The position numbers and the translations under genes are program-made. 64,000 bases of DNA from Tenacibaculum sp. M341 (GTDB lineage Bacteria > Bacteroidota > Bacteroidia > Flavobacteriales > Flavobacteriaceae): the NCBI RefSeq assembly GCF_004337695.1, contig NZ_SJXJ01000016.1, forward strand, positions 1 through 64,000, in the 5' to 3' direction. Under the pieces are notes generated by a model. That model saw only the letters and a list, made by a program, of their open reading frames with translations. It was not told the DNA's origin and did no database searches. Below are positions 17,588-26,449 of the stretch, one piece after another (position 1 is the stretch's first letter; each line of letters begins with the position of its first letter).

Positions 17588-18659
17588 TTTTTATAGATTT
17601 TAATTGGTCGGTTTGCACTTTTAGTAAAATTTTAAAAACATCGTTATCATTAGTAATAGACAGAGAATGTGCAGGAGATGGATACACAATATTTAATCGT
17701 TTTTTAATGTTTTCTAATCCAATTCCTTCAGAAGTTTTATGCGTTTTTTTGAAAGTGTTTTGAACTGAAAAGATTAATAAATTATCAATCAGACTTATGT
17801 TAATTTTTACAGTTAGTTTCCCATTTATAATAGTTCCGTGTTTAAAGCTGTTTTCAATAAAAGGAATTAGTAGCATAGGAGCTATTTCAATATCTTTATT
17901 AGGTGTTTGATCATTCAAAAAAACATCTAAAGTATCATGAAAACGCATTTTTTCAAGGGTAATATAATCCTCAATGTGTTGTATTTCATTTTTCAACAGC
18001 ACAAAAGGTTTTTCAACCTGATATAAAATATAATCTAATAAGTTGGATAGTTTTAAAATCATTTCTGGAGCAGTGTCCGATTTTTTCAAAGCAAAACCAT
18101 ACAAAGTGTTTAGTGTATTAAACAAGAAGTGTGGGTGGATTTGCATTTTTAAAAAGCGTAATTCTTGTTCTTTTAATTGAAGTTGAGTTTTTAGAAATTT
18201 GTTTTTTAGATCTTCATTTTTAATTGTCGATTTATAATTATGAATTAAAAGTCCGAGAATTATTACTACCAAAACAATAAAATACACACTAAAAATTATA
18301 AAAGGTAATGTTTTGGTTAACGGAGAAGCATTGTTTGTAGTTAAATGATGACAAAAAACAATACCATATAAAATAGATAAAACAATAAAAAAAGAAGAGA
18401 TGATAAAAGTATAAACGGTGTAAAGAAAAAATAAGCCTAACTTTTTTTGAAGTAAATATCTAGGGATAAGGAAATACAGAAAAAAATAACTAATACATAT
18501 TGTAATAGGCATTAAAAACAATGAAAACTTGTTTACATAAGCAATGTTACTGGTACCGTATCCTAAAAAATAAGTATAGAAAAAGTAAACACCTATCCAA
18601 AATAATATATGAATAGTGAGTATGCCTAATGTTTTAATAATTGATTTAAATGAAACCAT
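17577..18659 (-). CDS. LytS-type sensor histidine kinase
   Basis: A 360-aa inner-membrane kinase with four hydrophobic spans in the first 140 residues, a short coiled linker, then the His_kinase box QIHPHFLFNTLNTLYG near residue 177 and a C-terminal ATPase with NSFKHGTI and GIGLENIKKRL. There is no periplasmic sensor domain, so the stimulus may be sensed within the membrane. It is paired with the overlapping LytTR regulator. The gene is divergent from the ExbB-like gene with 200 bp between them. Confidence 0.92.
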   Translation of the reverse strand: MVSFKSIIKTLGILTIHILFWIGVYFFYTYFLGYGTSNIAYVNKFSLFLMPITICISYFFLYFLIPRYLLQKKLGLFFLYTVYTFIISSFFIVLSILYGIVFCHHLTTNNASPLTKTLPFIIFSVYFIVLVVIILGLLIHNYKSTIKNEDLKNKFLKTQLQLKEQELRFLKMQIHPHFLFNTLNTLYGFALKKSDTAPEMILKLSNLLDYILYQVEKPFVLLKNEIQHIEDYITLEKMRFHDTLDVFLNDQTPNKDIEIAPMLLIPFIENSFKHGTIINGKLTVKINISLIDNLLIFSVQNTFKKTHKTSEGIGLENIKKRLNIVYPSPAHSLSITNDNDVFKILLKVQTDQLKSIKNGH

Positions 18660-18821
18660 TAATGCAATATCGATTTTTTTATCTTAACCAGCATAAAATG
18701 CGACAGAATACTCATTTTAATAGCTAAACTACGTATTTGCTAAAAGTATTCAAAAATTGGTAGTTTTATGTTTTGAATAGGTAAGTGGTCGATTTTATTT
18801 AAAGCTTGCAGAAAGGTAACA

Positions 18822-18829
18822 TAGATTTG
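18822..18829 (+). promoter_or_regulatory. -7 promoter box upstream of the ExbB-like gene
   Basis: TAGATTTG fits the Bacteroidota TAnnTTTG consensus, 30 bp before the ATG at 18860. The -33 position reads TTA rather than TTG, so the promoter is plausible but not ideal. Confidence 0.5.
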
Positions 18830-18859
18830 AGGCATATTAACTTTTAAATTTTAAGAACT

Positions 18860-19228
18860 ATGATTTTTTTATTATTCGGACAGCTTTCAGATAGAATGAG
18901 TGAAGCAGGCTCAGGTAACTCTTATCCAATATTATTAATGTTACTAATTTGTATTGGTTTAACCGTATATGCTTTTTTGAAAGGTGATGAAAACGGAAAG
19001 TTTAAGGATTTGATATCGCATGTTGGTTTATTAGCTTTGGTATGGGGTTTTTTAGGAATGATGATTGGTTTGATAGGTGCTTTTGATGCTATTTCCATAG
19101 CAAATGATGTAAGTAGTCAGGTAATAGCAGGTGGATTAAAAGTAGGGTTGTTATCTCCTGTTTTTGGAATGTTTGCCTTTTTAATAGCTAGATTAGGAAT
19201 TATTATTTTGGTTTTAAAGAAAAAGTAA
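18860..19228 (+). CDS. Small MotA/TolQ/ExbB-like membrane protein
   Basis: A 122-aa membrane protein with three hydrophobic segments (about 20-40, 52-75 and 92-118). The last two, with VWGFLGMMIGLIGAFDAI and ISPVF-like GLLSPVFGMFAFLIARLG, match the conserved channel-forming helices of MotA/TolQ/ExbB proteins (LGLLGTVxGM...AFQAI and the later AL.T..GL pattern). It is shorter than ExbB (about 240 aa) and lacks the long cytoplasmic loop. Ion conduction is inference. A GldM-N-like secreted protein is encoded 350 bp downstream, which recalls the GldL-GldM motor pair. A terminator follows the gene. Confidence 0.7.
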   Translation: MIFLLFGQLSDRMSEAGSGNSYPILLMLLICIGLTVYAFLKGDENGKFKDLISHVGLLALVWGFLGMMIGLIGAFDAISIANDVSSQVIAGGLKVGLLSPVFGMFAFLIARLGIIILVLKKK

Positions 19229-19242
19229 ACGCGAAAAAGAAT

Positions 19243-19266
19243 CAAGGGGAACATCCCCTTGTTTTT
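19243..19266 (+). terminator. Terminator after the ExbB-like gene
   Basis: CAAGGGG (19243-19249) and CCCCTTG (19255-19261) form a GC-rich 7-bp stem with an AACAT loop followed by TTTTT. It separates the ExbB-like gene from the next two genes, at least partly. Confidence 0.8.
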
Positions 19267-19301
19267 AAATTAGGTATTTTAGCGGTCTAAAAAGAGATAC
19301 C

Positions 19302-19535
19302 TTGAACAGAAAGATAAAACTTATTTGGGACTTTAAAGGTCCAGATGCATTAGAAACAGCAAAACATCATTGTATTCATTTAAAAGAGTTTACTCAAATA
19401 GACAATTTACCTTATCATGAAGTGAATCATGAAACTGTTAATGAAATGCATACCATTGCTTTTATTATTGTAGATGAGGTAAATATGAAAACATATAGAG
19501 ATGCTTTAAAACCTCATAGAGGAGTTTTAGCATAA
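19302..19535 (+). CDS. Conserved-looking 77-aa hypothetical protein
   Basis: A 77-aa hydrophilic protein with a TTG start preceded by AAGAGA; no ATG in frame would give a comparable length. It has no signal peptide or membrane segment and several His residues (HHCIHLKEF, YHEVNHETVNEMH). I do not recognise a family with confidence. It lies between the ExbB-like and GldM-N-like genes in the same direction, behind a terminator, 39 bp before the next start. Confidence 0.65.
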   Translation: MNRKIKLIWDFKGPDALETAKHHCIHLKEFTQIDNLPYHEVNHETVNEMHTIAFIIVDEVNMKTYRDALKPHRGVLA

Positions 19536-19574
19536 TTTAAAAAACTAAATTGTATATTTAGTTTCTTTATCAAA

Positions 19575-20198
19575 ATGTGTATGTTGTTTAAAAAGTTTTT
19601 TATTCCCCTTTTTTTATTTAGCTTTTCATTAAGTGCTCAGCACAAATACAACACATATACAGCTCATTACTCCATAGAAAAAGCTATTAAAATTAGCAGT
19701 GATGTTATTGAAGGTAGAACTGAGTTTTTTGAAAAACAGGCTGAAGAGAAGCCATTAATGTTTCAGAAAACTAAAGTTATGATTGGAGAGTTAAATAGAT
19801 TATCCAACAACATCACTAAGTACATAGAAAATACTCAAGAAGAGGTAAATAGAGAGCAGGTTTTATATGATTTACTAGATAAAAATCATTACAAAAACCT
19901 CATTTTTAAGGAAAGTGGGGGGTTAACTATCAAAGGAGATTCTTTAAGAGTTAAAATTGATAGTTTATATATACACTCCAAAAGAATCAACGTACACAGA
20001 TTATCTCAGTTAGAAAATTTTTACGAAGAACATTTTAAAACAAATGCCGATTTTTATCATAATGAGGATAAAATTAGTTATTTCGATTACTTGTTTTACG
20101 ACAAATCTAATTATGGAATGATGATGGCTATGAATTATTTATTGTTAGATGTTAAAACATTTCAGTTGTTGTATTATGGTACAGTTATGAATTACTAA
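19575..20198 (+). CDS. Secreted GldM N-terminal-like protein
   Basis: A 207-aa protein with a signal peptide (about 3-21, ending SLSAQ). The mature part is helical and charged. Its layout resembles the N-terminal periplasmic bundle of GldM: an early helix ending in NRLSNNITKYIENTQEEVNRE, a short D-rich hairpin, KGDSLRVKIDSLY, and a last segment with FDYLFYDKSNYGMMMAMNYL and LLDVKTFQLLYYGTVMNY, which recalls the GldM pattern of a hydrophobic MxxLxxLQNDVRxAExxVLNY helix. No membrane anchor or C-terminal GldM domains are present. Similarity is by eye and needs profile confirmation. The start could also be Met3. Confidence 0.5.
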   Translation: MCMLFKKFFIPLFLFSFSLSAQHKYNTYTAHYSIEKAIKISSDVIEGRTEFFEKQAEEKPLMFQKTKVMIGELNRLSNNITKYIENTQEEVNREQVLYDLLDKNHYKNLIFKESGGLTIKGDSLRVKIDSLYIHSKRINVHRLSQLENFYEEHFKTNADFYHNEDKISYFDYLFYDKSNYGMMMAMNYLLLDVKTFQLLYYGTVMNY

Positions 20199-20314
20199 AC
20201 TTTAAAAACATAACTCGTTGTAAAAAGTCAAGCAGGTTTGTAGTAGCAATAATTTAATTAACCTTTGATAATTTAGTATAAGTTAAAGTTTATGGTATTG
20301 ATTTGAATGTGCAT

Positions 20315-20322
20315 TATATTTG
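20315..20322 (+). promoter_or_regulatory. -7 promoter box of a small transcription unit
   Basis: TATATTTG matches TAnnTTTG exactly. Transcription would start near 20328, about 17 nt before a small ATG frame and 260 nt before a terminator. No TTG at the ideal distance is seen. Confidence 0.5.
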
Positions 20323-20344
20323 CAGCAAATTATAATCCCAAAAA

Positions 20345-20458
20345 ATGAAAAACGAAAAGAACAAGAGTGTTTTCTTTCTTTTATCAATTCACAATAAGAA
20401 GCATTCTGAAGAAAAAGAGCTAAGATTTTTCTCGAATAACAATCAACAGTTTTACTAG
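20345..20458 (+). CDS. Possible 37-aa peptide in a short transcription unit
   Basis: An ATG frame of 37 codons encodes a basic, Asn- and Lys-rich peptide starting MKNEKNKSVFFLLSIHNKKH. It is framed by a consensus -7 box at 20315 and a terminator at 20585, so the 562-bp gap before comEC does hold a transcript; whether its product is this peptide or a small RNA of about 290 nt cannot be told. No homologue is recognised and no strong ribosome binding site is visible. Confidence 0.35.
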   Translation: MKNEKNKSVFFLLSIHNKKHSEEKELRFFSNNNQQFY

Positions 20459-20584
20459 ACAAAATAAAAACCGTAATTGATAATGAAATAATTGTAAAAT
20501 TATTCGTTATAAGTTAGGGTAAAACAGCATTGGTCTCTTTTAATAGTAGAGATTGATAAATAATCCCAAATATTTTTTACTTTT

Positions 20585-20620
20585 AAGTGGTTTAATTTTT
20601 TAATTAAATCACTTTTTTGT
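20585..20620 (+). terminator. Terminator of the small unit before comEC
   Basis: AAGTGGTTTAATT (20585-20597) pairs with AATTAAATCACTT (20602-20614) with one G-U pair, then TTTTGTTTTG. It closes the unit that starts near 20328. Confidence 0.7.
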
Positions 20621-20716
20621 TTTGCTATAAAGAGAAGAACCGTATTTATTCTAGATTACTTACACTAAAAAAACGTTTGTATAATATTTTGTGTTTCTAG
20701 AATATTAAAAACTAAC

Positions 20717-20724
20717 TAGTTTTG
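20717..20724 (+). promoter_or_regulatory. -7 promoter box upstream of comEC
   Basis: TAGTTTTG fits TAnnTTTG and lies 36 bp before the comEC ATG. A TTTC sequence sits 20 bp further upstream as a weak -33 candidate. Confidence 0.45.
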
Positions 20725-20760
20725 TTTTGTAAAGCAAAGTTTTTATAACTTAGCTGTGTT

Positions 20761-22794
20761 ATGAAAAAGTTAGTAAGGTATATACCTTTCCATTTATTGC
20801 TGTGCTTAATTGCAGGTATTTTAATAGAGTTTTACATCGGTTTGTGGAGTTATGAATTGTATGTTTTCTTTGTTGTTCAAGCAATCTTCTTTATTGTATT
20901 AATTTTTACTCATCTTTTAAAAAAGCAAACATCCTTTAAAATATTAGTTTCTTTAGTTTTTCTTTTGATTGGAGTTTTTGCTACGTATCATTCTAATCCA
21001 ACTTATAAAAAAGACTATTACCTTAATTTTTATGAAAAAGATGCTGGAGTTGTTTTAAAGATTTTTAAAAAGATTAAATCCAATACGTTTAGTTCGAGAT
21101 ATGAAGCTTTAGTGGAAAGAGTAGGTGATAATTTGACCTCAGGTGAAGTTATTTTGAGCATCCAGAAAGATTCCTTGTCAGATTTACCGAAAATTAACGA
21201 TCTGATAGTTACTACATCTTTACTTCAAGAGGTAAGATCACCCTTAAATCCCAATCAATTTGACTACAAAGATTATTTAAATAAAAAAGGTATTTACCAT
21301 CAGATATATTTAAAGAGTAACGATTATAAAATTTTAGAAGGAAGTGCTAATTCTTTACAAAGTTTAGCGTTAAGTATTCGAGAAAAAATTCAAAAAAGAT
21401 TGTTCGAAGAAAAGTTTTTAAAAGATGAGTTAGCTATTATTAATGCTATTTTACTAGGGGATAGACAACACATATCACAAGAGCTAACAGAAACTTATAT
21501 AAATGCAGGAGCAATTCACATTTTAGCAATTTCTGGTTTGCATATAGGTATATTGTATATGTTGTTATTATTTTTTACAAAACCTTTGTGTTATCTGAAT
21601 AAAGGTAAGTTAATACAGACTGTTTTAGTAATAGTTGTTTTATGGATGTTTGCTTTTTTAACGGGGTTAGCCACTTCTGTAGTTAGGAGTGTTACTATGT
21701 TTTCGTTTGTGGCTTTTGGTGAATTGTTGAAAAGAGAAAATGCGTCAGAACATTCTTTAATTTCTTCGATGTTTTTCTTGTTGTTAATACATCCGATGTT
21801 TTTATTTGATGTAGGTTTTCAGTTAAGTTATCTCGCTGTATTTTCTATAGTTTATTTACAGCCTATTTTCTTTCATGTGGTTGTAACGCCTAAAAATTAT
21901 TTTTTACGAAAGGGGCTAGAGTTAACTTCGGTATCTTTAGCAGCTCAGGTTGGAGTACTACCTTTGAGTTTGTATTATTTTCATCAGTTCCCTAGTTTAT
22001 TTTGGTTGTCTAATTTATTAATAGTTCCTTTTTTGGGGAGTATTTTAACCTTTGGTTTTTTCATTATCATTTTATCTCTAATAAATTATTTGCCTACATT
22101 GTTTGTATCATTATATAGCTTTATTATAAAGCTGATGAATGTTATTGTCAGTTGGATAGGTAATCAAGAGTTTTTTGTGTTAAAGCAAATATCAGTATCA
22201 TTTTTAGGAATAATTGTATGGTATTTGTGTATTATTTCACTGTATCAGTTTTTCAAGGATAAAAAAGCGAAATGGATAATTTACTTTTTAAGTTCAATAC
22301 TTTTTATTCAGATAGTTTCTTTCAAGGATACCTATGAAAACCAAGAAACAAAAGAATTCATAGTTTTTCATAAAAGTAGAAAAAGTTTAGTGGGTATAAG
22401 GGAGAATGATTCGTTAAAAATTATTAGAAAGTCAGATAAACAAGAAACAATACAAAAAGATAAAATGTTACTTAGTTTTATGAATGGAAAAGCTCAAACC
22501 TTAGTAGTTGAGTCGAAAGACTATTCAGTTTTAAATATTGAAACTAAAACAGTATTGTTTATAGATAGTCTAGGTGTTTATCCAAAAAAGAAATTGAAAG
22601 AAACGATTGTTGTATTACAGCACTCACCAAAAATAAATTTGAGTAGATTTTTAGAAGAGGTAAGTCCTGATCAAATTGTTGCAGATGGAAGTAATTATAA
22701 AAGCTATGTAAAGCAATGGAAGGAAACCTGTAAAAAAGGAAAAACACCATTTCACTATACAGGTGAAAATGGTGCTTATATTATGAAATATTAA
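20761..22794 (+). CDS. comEC: ComEC/Rec2-family DNA uptake channel protein
   Basis: ComEC forms the inner-membrane pore for single-stranded DNA in natural transformation. The 677-aa protein has N-terminal membrane helices, a soluble DUF4131/OB-like region (about 90-190), then the Competence domain with many helices (about 230-500), including HILAISGLHIGILYML and TGLATSVVRSVTMFSF. The C-terminal part (about 510-677) is soluble and much shorter than the metallo-beta-lactamase domain of Bacillus ComEC, with no HxHxDH motif. This short form is usual for Bacteroidota. It converges on the thioredoxin gene with 11 bp between their stops. Confidence 0.9.
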   Translation: MKKLVRYIPFHLLLCLIAGILIEFYIGLWSYELYVFFVVQAIFFIVLIFTHLLKKQTSFKILVSLVFLLIGVFATYHSNPTYKKDYYLNFYEKDAGVVLKIFKKIKSNTFSSRYEALVERVGDNLTSGEVILSIQKDSLSDLPKINDLIVTTSLLQEVRSPLNPNQFDYKDYLNKKGIYHQIYLKSNDYKILEGSANSLQSLALSIREKIQKRLFEEKFLKDELAIINAILLGDRQHISQELTETYINAGAIHILAISGLHIGILYMLLLFFTKPLCYLNKGKLIQTVLVIVVLWMFAFLTGLATSVVRSVTMFSFVAFGELLKRENASEHSLISSMFFLLLIHPMFLFDVGFQLSYLAVFSIVYLQPIFFHVVVTPKNYFLRKGLELTSVSLAAQVGVLPLSLYYFHQFPSLFWLSNLLIVPFLGSILTFGFFIIILSLINYLPTLFVSLYSFIIKLMNVIVSWIGNQEFFVLKQISVSFLGIIVWYLCIISLYQFFKDKKAKWIIYFLSSILFIQIVSFKDTYENQETKEFIVFHKSRKSLVGIRENDSLKIIRKSDKQETIQKDKMLLSFMNGKAQTLVVESKDYSVLNIETKTVLFIDSLGVYPKKKLKETIVVLQHSPKINLSRFLEEVSPDQIVADGSNYKSYVKQWKETCKKGKTPFHYTGENGAYIMKY

Positions 22795-22805
22795 TTCTTT
22801 ATCGT

Positions 22806-23321
22806 TTATAAAGAACTCTTGAAATTCTTTTCAAAATCTGCCCAAGGAGTGCTTTTGTATGCTTCGCCACTAAAGTAAGCTAATATTTTTTCAAACTTTA
22901 CTTTGTCTAAGTAACCAGGTACAACTTGAATCATTTGTTCTTCAGCATTAAAAAATGCAGTAGAAGGATAACTCATTTTTCCGTTCATAATAGCTGCAGC
23001 TAATTCATGATACTTACTTCTACCTTGTTGAACAAACTTAAAAGTCTTTCCTTTAAAAGTAATATCTTTTTTGCCTTCACCATCCATTTTTACAGCATAG
23101 AAGTTATCGTTAATGTATTTTACAATCACATCATTTTTATATGTGCTAGCATCCATTCTTTTACACCAACCACACCAGTCAGTATATAAATCTACTAAGA
23201 TTGGTTTTGGTGTTGCTTTGTTTAATTTTATGGCTTCTTCAAAAGATAACCAGTTTACGTCTTGTGCTTTTGCCGATATTGCTGATAAAATGAAAACAGC
23301 TACTAAAAAAATATTTCTCAT
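22806..23321 (-). CDS. Secreted thioredoxin-fold protein (WCGWCK)
   Basis: A 171-aa protein with a signal peptide (about 3-19, AISAKA before the cut), so it acts in the periplasm. The thioredoxin fold has the redox motif W-C-G-W-C-K near residue 50 within DLYTDWCGWCKRMD and the cis-proline segment MSYPSTAFF. It resembles the DUF255/thioredoxin_7 group. It may reduce periplasmic disulfides or serve a secreted partner; the neighbours give no specific clue. It is transcribed alone from a -7 box at 23347-23354. Confidence 0.88.
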   Translation of the reverse strand: MRNIFLVAVFILSAISAKAQDVNWLSFEEAIKLNKATPKPILVDLYTDWCGWCKRMDASTYKNDVIVKYINDNFYAVKMDGEGKKDITFKGKTFKFVQQGRSKYHELAAAIMNGKMSYPSTAFFNAEEQMIQVVPGYLDKVKFEKILAYFSGEAYKSTPWADFEKNFKSSL

Positions 23322-23346
23322 ACTACGTAAGTCTCAATAAGTATTC

Positions 23347-23354
23347 CAAATTTA
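23347..23354 (-). promoter_or_regulatory. -7 promoter box of the thioredoxin gene
   Basis: Minus-strand TAAATTTG matches TAnnTTTG, 26 bp before the start codon. It lies directly after the terminator of the peptide transporter operon, and no TTG is found at the ideal -33 position. Confidence 0.5.
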
Positions 23355-23360
23355 CAAAAA

Positions 23361-23387
23361 AACCTATCAAATTTTGTTTGATAGGTT
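23361..23387 (-). terminator. Terminator of the DPP IV / peptide transporter operon
   Basis: AACCTATCAAA (23361-23371) and TTTGATAGGTT (23377-23387) form an 11-bp stem; on the minus strand it is followed by seven T residues, directly after the last transporter gene. Confidence 0.8.
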
Positions 23388-23414
23388 AATTTATTATAAA
23401 TAAAGTGATTATTT

Positions 23415-24989
23415 TTATTTTACACCGTGCATTAACTTTCTCATTATAGGGTTTAAACCTGCTATAATTAATCCAGCTACAATTGGAATTACTGTAAAAA
23501 TTAAGAAGAAACCAGAAATAGAATATGCTTTTTCTATTTCTTCGATATAACTACCTACAGTACCTGCTAATTTATTACCCATTGCAATAAATAAGTAGTA
23601 AACACCAAACATAAAACCAATCCATTTAGCTGGTACAAGTTTACTTATGTATGATAAACTTACTGGTGAAATACATAATTCACCCATTGTATGGAATAAA
23701 TAAGCAGCGATTAACCAGAACATGCTAACTTTTACAACAGGTTCACCAGCAACAATTCCTTGTGATCCCATTGATAAAAATCCGAAACCTAAACCTAATA
23801 AAAGTAATCCTAATCCGAATTTTAAAGGACCAGACATGTTGTATTTACTTTCCCACCATTTAGAGAATAAAGGTGCTAAAGTAATAATGAATAAAGAATT
23901 TAAAATACCAAACCAAGTAGCAGGTACTTCCACACTTTCTTGAGAAAAGTCTCTATTGATTTTCCAAGCTACAATTCCCCAAATAATAATAAAACTAATA
24001 GAAAGAATAATATTACCTAAAGCAAACTTAGCAAACGTTTTTTTGTATAAAAGATATAAAACATAGGTGATGATACCTAAAGGTAAAATAGTAAGTAAAG
24101 CATCAATATATTTAAATAACGTACCAGAAGTACCATCTAAAACTCTTTTAGTATACTCTTCAGCAAAAATAGTCATAGATCCACCTGCTTGTTCAAATGC
24201 AGCCCAAAAGAATACTGTAAAAATACAGAAAACACCTACTGCAATCATTCTGTCAAAAACAACTTTTGAAGAAGTGTTTTCTTCTTCAATTTCTTCAACA
24301 AAACCTTGATCTCCGTCTTTACCAATAGTGTTCAGATTAATTTGTTCTTTTTTCTTAGGCGCTAATCCAATGCTACCAAAAATATTTTGAGTAAAATAGA
24401 ATTGTAACATTCCAATAAACATAAAAATACCAGCTAAACCAAATCCCCAAGACCAAGAATAGTTTTCTCCAATATATCCACAAAGCATAATACCTAAAAA
24501 GGCACCAGCATTTACTCCCATATAAAAAATAGAGTAAGCACCATCTTTCTTTTCTTCGTGATTCTTGTACATGTTAGAAACTATCGATGTCATGTTTGGC
24601 TTAAATAAACCATTACCAACCATTAAACATCCAATACCTATGTAAAAGAATAATGGTGTTTCAACAGCCATAGCAGCATGTCCTAAGGTCATGATAAGAG
24701 CACCTATAATAACTGCCCATCGGTAACCTAATAATTTATCAGCGATAAGTCCTCCAAAAACAGGAGTCAAATATACTCCCATCGTATAAGTACCATAGAG
24801 AGACAATGCATCAGCTTTTGCCCATCCAAACCCTCCATCAGTGACAGAGCTTATTAAAAATAAAACAAATAAGGCACGCATTCCGTAATAAGAAAAACGT
24901 TCCCACATTTCTGTAAAAAAAAGCACAAACAATCCAGCAGGATGTCCTAATACTTTATCTTTAAATAAGTTTTCTATATCTGTATTCAT
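23415..24989 (-). CDS. POT-family proton:oligopeptide transporter
   Basis: A 524-aa inner-membrane MFS transporter of the POT/PTR2 family that imports di- and tripeptides with protons. It shows the ExxER-like helix 1 motif FTEMWERFSYYGMRALFVLF, the PTR2 signatures GGLIADKLLGYR and FSIFYMGVNAGAFLG-type SIFYMGVNAGAFLG, and about 12-14 membrane segments. A longer middle loop (about 205-240, rich in Glu and Lys) is cytoplasmic. It follows a related transporter by 22 bp and the DPP IV gene further upstream, an arrangement for using peptides released outside the inner membrane. Confidence 0.95.
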   Translation of the reverse strand: MNTDIENLFKDKVLGHPAGLFVLFFTEMWERFSYYGMRALFVLFLISSVTDGGFGWAKADALSLYGTYTMGVYLTPVFGGLIADKLLGYRWAVIIGALIMTLGHAAMAVETPLFFYIGIGCLMVGNGLFKPNMTSIVSNMYKNHEEKKDGAYSIFYMGVNAGAFLGIMLCGYIGENYSWSWGFGLAGIFMFIGMLQFYFTQNIFGSIGLAPKKKEQINLNTIGKDGDQGFVEEIEEENTSSKVVFDRMIAVGVFCIFTVFFWAAFEQAGGSMTIFAEEYTKRVLDGTSGTLFKYIDALLTILPLGIITYVLYLLYKKTFAKFALGNIILSISFIIIWGIVAWKINRDFSQESVEVPATWFGILNSLFIITLAPLFSKWWESKYNMSGPLKFGLGLLLLGLGFGFLSMGSQGIVAGEPVVKVSMFWLIAAYLFHTMGELCISPVSLSYISKLVPAKWIGFMFGVYYLFIAMGNKLAGTVGSYIEEIEKAYSISGFFLIFTVIPIVAGLIIAGLNPIMRKLMHGVK

Positions 24990-25011
24990 TTATGTAAAAT
25001 TATATTTAGTA

Positions 25012-26430
25012 TTAATTATCAGCTATTTCAAAACCTTCAGCTTCTTCATTTTTTGTTCCTGCAATATCTTCAGCACCATGTGTCAATCTTTTCAATGGTT
25101 TCAATATTGCTAATATTAATAATCCAAATAATGTACAGAAAATAGCAATTCCTGTAAACACTTGAAATTCTCCTGCTCCTTCAGACAATTCACCAACAAA
25201 TCCAGCTACTTTGTTTCCTAAACCTGTAGCAGCAAAATAAGCTCCCATCATAAAAGAAGCATATTTAACTGGCGCTAATTTTGTAATAAAAGATAATGCT
25301 ACTGGTGAAGCACATAATTCTCCAATAGTATGAAATAAATAAGCAAGTACTAACCATATCATTGCTGATTTTTCAACTATTTGGTCACCGTCCATAACTA
25401 CTTCCATACTAGCTTTACTCATAAAGAAAAAACCAAAAGCCATTATAATAACTCCAATTGCCATTTTGAATAAAGAAGAAGATTCTTTTCCAGATCTTCC
25501 CCACTTATACCAAAAAGCACCTACAGCAGTACCTAATACAATAATAAAAAAGGCATTAATTGATTGAAAAACGGCTGCTGGGACTTCATTTCCTATAAAA
25601 GGTAATGAGAAAGAAAGTAATCTATCTGTCTTTTGTTGTGTGTATAAACTCATTAAACCACCAGCTTGCTCAAAAGCTCCCCAGAAAACAATGATAATTA
25701 AGAATGATAAGAACATAACTAACATTCTATCTTTCTCTACAGCGGTTAAAGGTTTTTTCATTAATTCTTTATCAGGAGAGTCACTTTTTCCTAAAAAATC
25801 ACCAACTCCTTCTAAATATTTTAAACCAAACATGTATACTAATTGACCCAAAGCCATTCCAATACCTGCTAATCCAAATCCGTAGTGCCATCCCCATTTA
25901 GCAGCAACAGCACCTACAATTAAAGCACCTAAAAAAGCACCTAAATTGATACCAATGTAAAAGATGTAGAAACCTCTATCTCTTCTATCATCTCCTTGCT
26001 TATATAAACCACCAACCATTGTAGAAATGTTAGGCTTTAAAAAACCAACACCAATAACAATTAACACAAGACCAGTAAAAAATGCCCATTGTGCATCAAT
26101 AGCTAAAATACCGTGACCAGCGCAAAGTAATAATCCACCTAACATCACGGCTTTTTTCTGTCCAATAAATTTATCAGCAATCCAACCTCCAGGAATAGAA
26201 GTTAGATAAACAAACATAGTATAAGTACCATAAAATGATAGTGTTTCAGCATTCGACCATCCGTAGCCTGATTGAGGGTCTCCGAGTAATACCGGAGCTG
26301 CTAAAAATAAAGTTAAAATAGCACGCATTCCGTAATACGAGAAGCGTTCCCACATTTCTACGAAAAATAAGACATAAAGCCCTGCCGGATGCCCTAAAAT
26401 TTCTTTTTGTTTAATTACTGAATCTTTCAT
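25012..26430 (-). CDS. POT-family proton:oligopeptide transporter
   Basis: A 472-aa paralogue of the neighbouring transporter, with FVEMWERFSYYGMRAILTLF in helix 1, GGWIADKFIGQ and FYIFYIGINLGAFLG. The conserved EFCER-type Glu and Arg are present, as needed for proton coupling. Two adjacent copies may differ in peptide preference. It begins 19 bp after the DPP IV gene and ends 22 bp before the second transporter, so all three are probably one operon. Confidence 0.95.
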   Translation of the reverse strand: MKDSVIKQKEILGHPAGLYVLFFVEMWERFSYYGMRAILTLFLAAPVLLGDPQSGYGWSNAETLSFYGTYTMFVYLTSIPGGWIADKFIGQKKAVMLGGLLLCAGHGILAIDAQWAFFTGLVLIVIGVGFLKPNISTMVGGLYKQGDDRRDRGFYIFYIGINLGAFLGALIVGAVAAKWGWHYGFGLAGIGMALGQLVYMFGLKYLEGVGDFLGKSDSPDKELMKKPLTAVEKDRMLVMFLSFLIIIVFWGAFEQAGGLMSLYTQQKTDRLLSFSLPFIGNEVPAAVFQSINAFFIIVLGTAVGAFWYKWGRSGKESSSLFKMAIGVIIMAFGFFFMSKASMEVVMDGDQIVEKSAMIWLVLAYLFHTIGELCASPVALSFITKLAPVKYASFMMGAYFAATGLGNKVAGFVGELSEGAGEFQVFTGIAIFCTLFGLLILAILKPLKRLTHGAEDIAGTKNEEAEGFEIADN

Positions 26431-26449
26431 TGTATAGTATTATCTAGTT

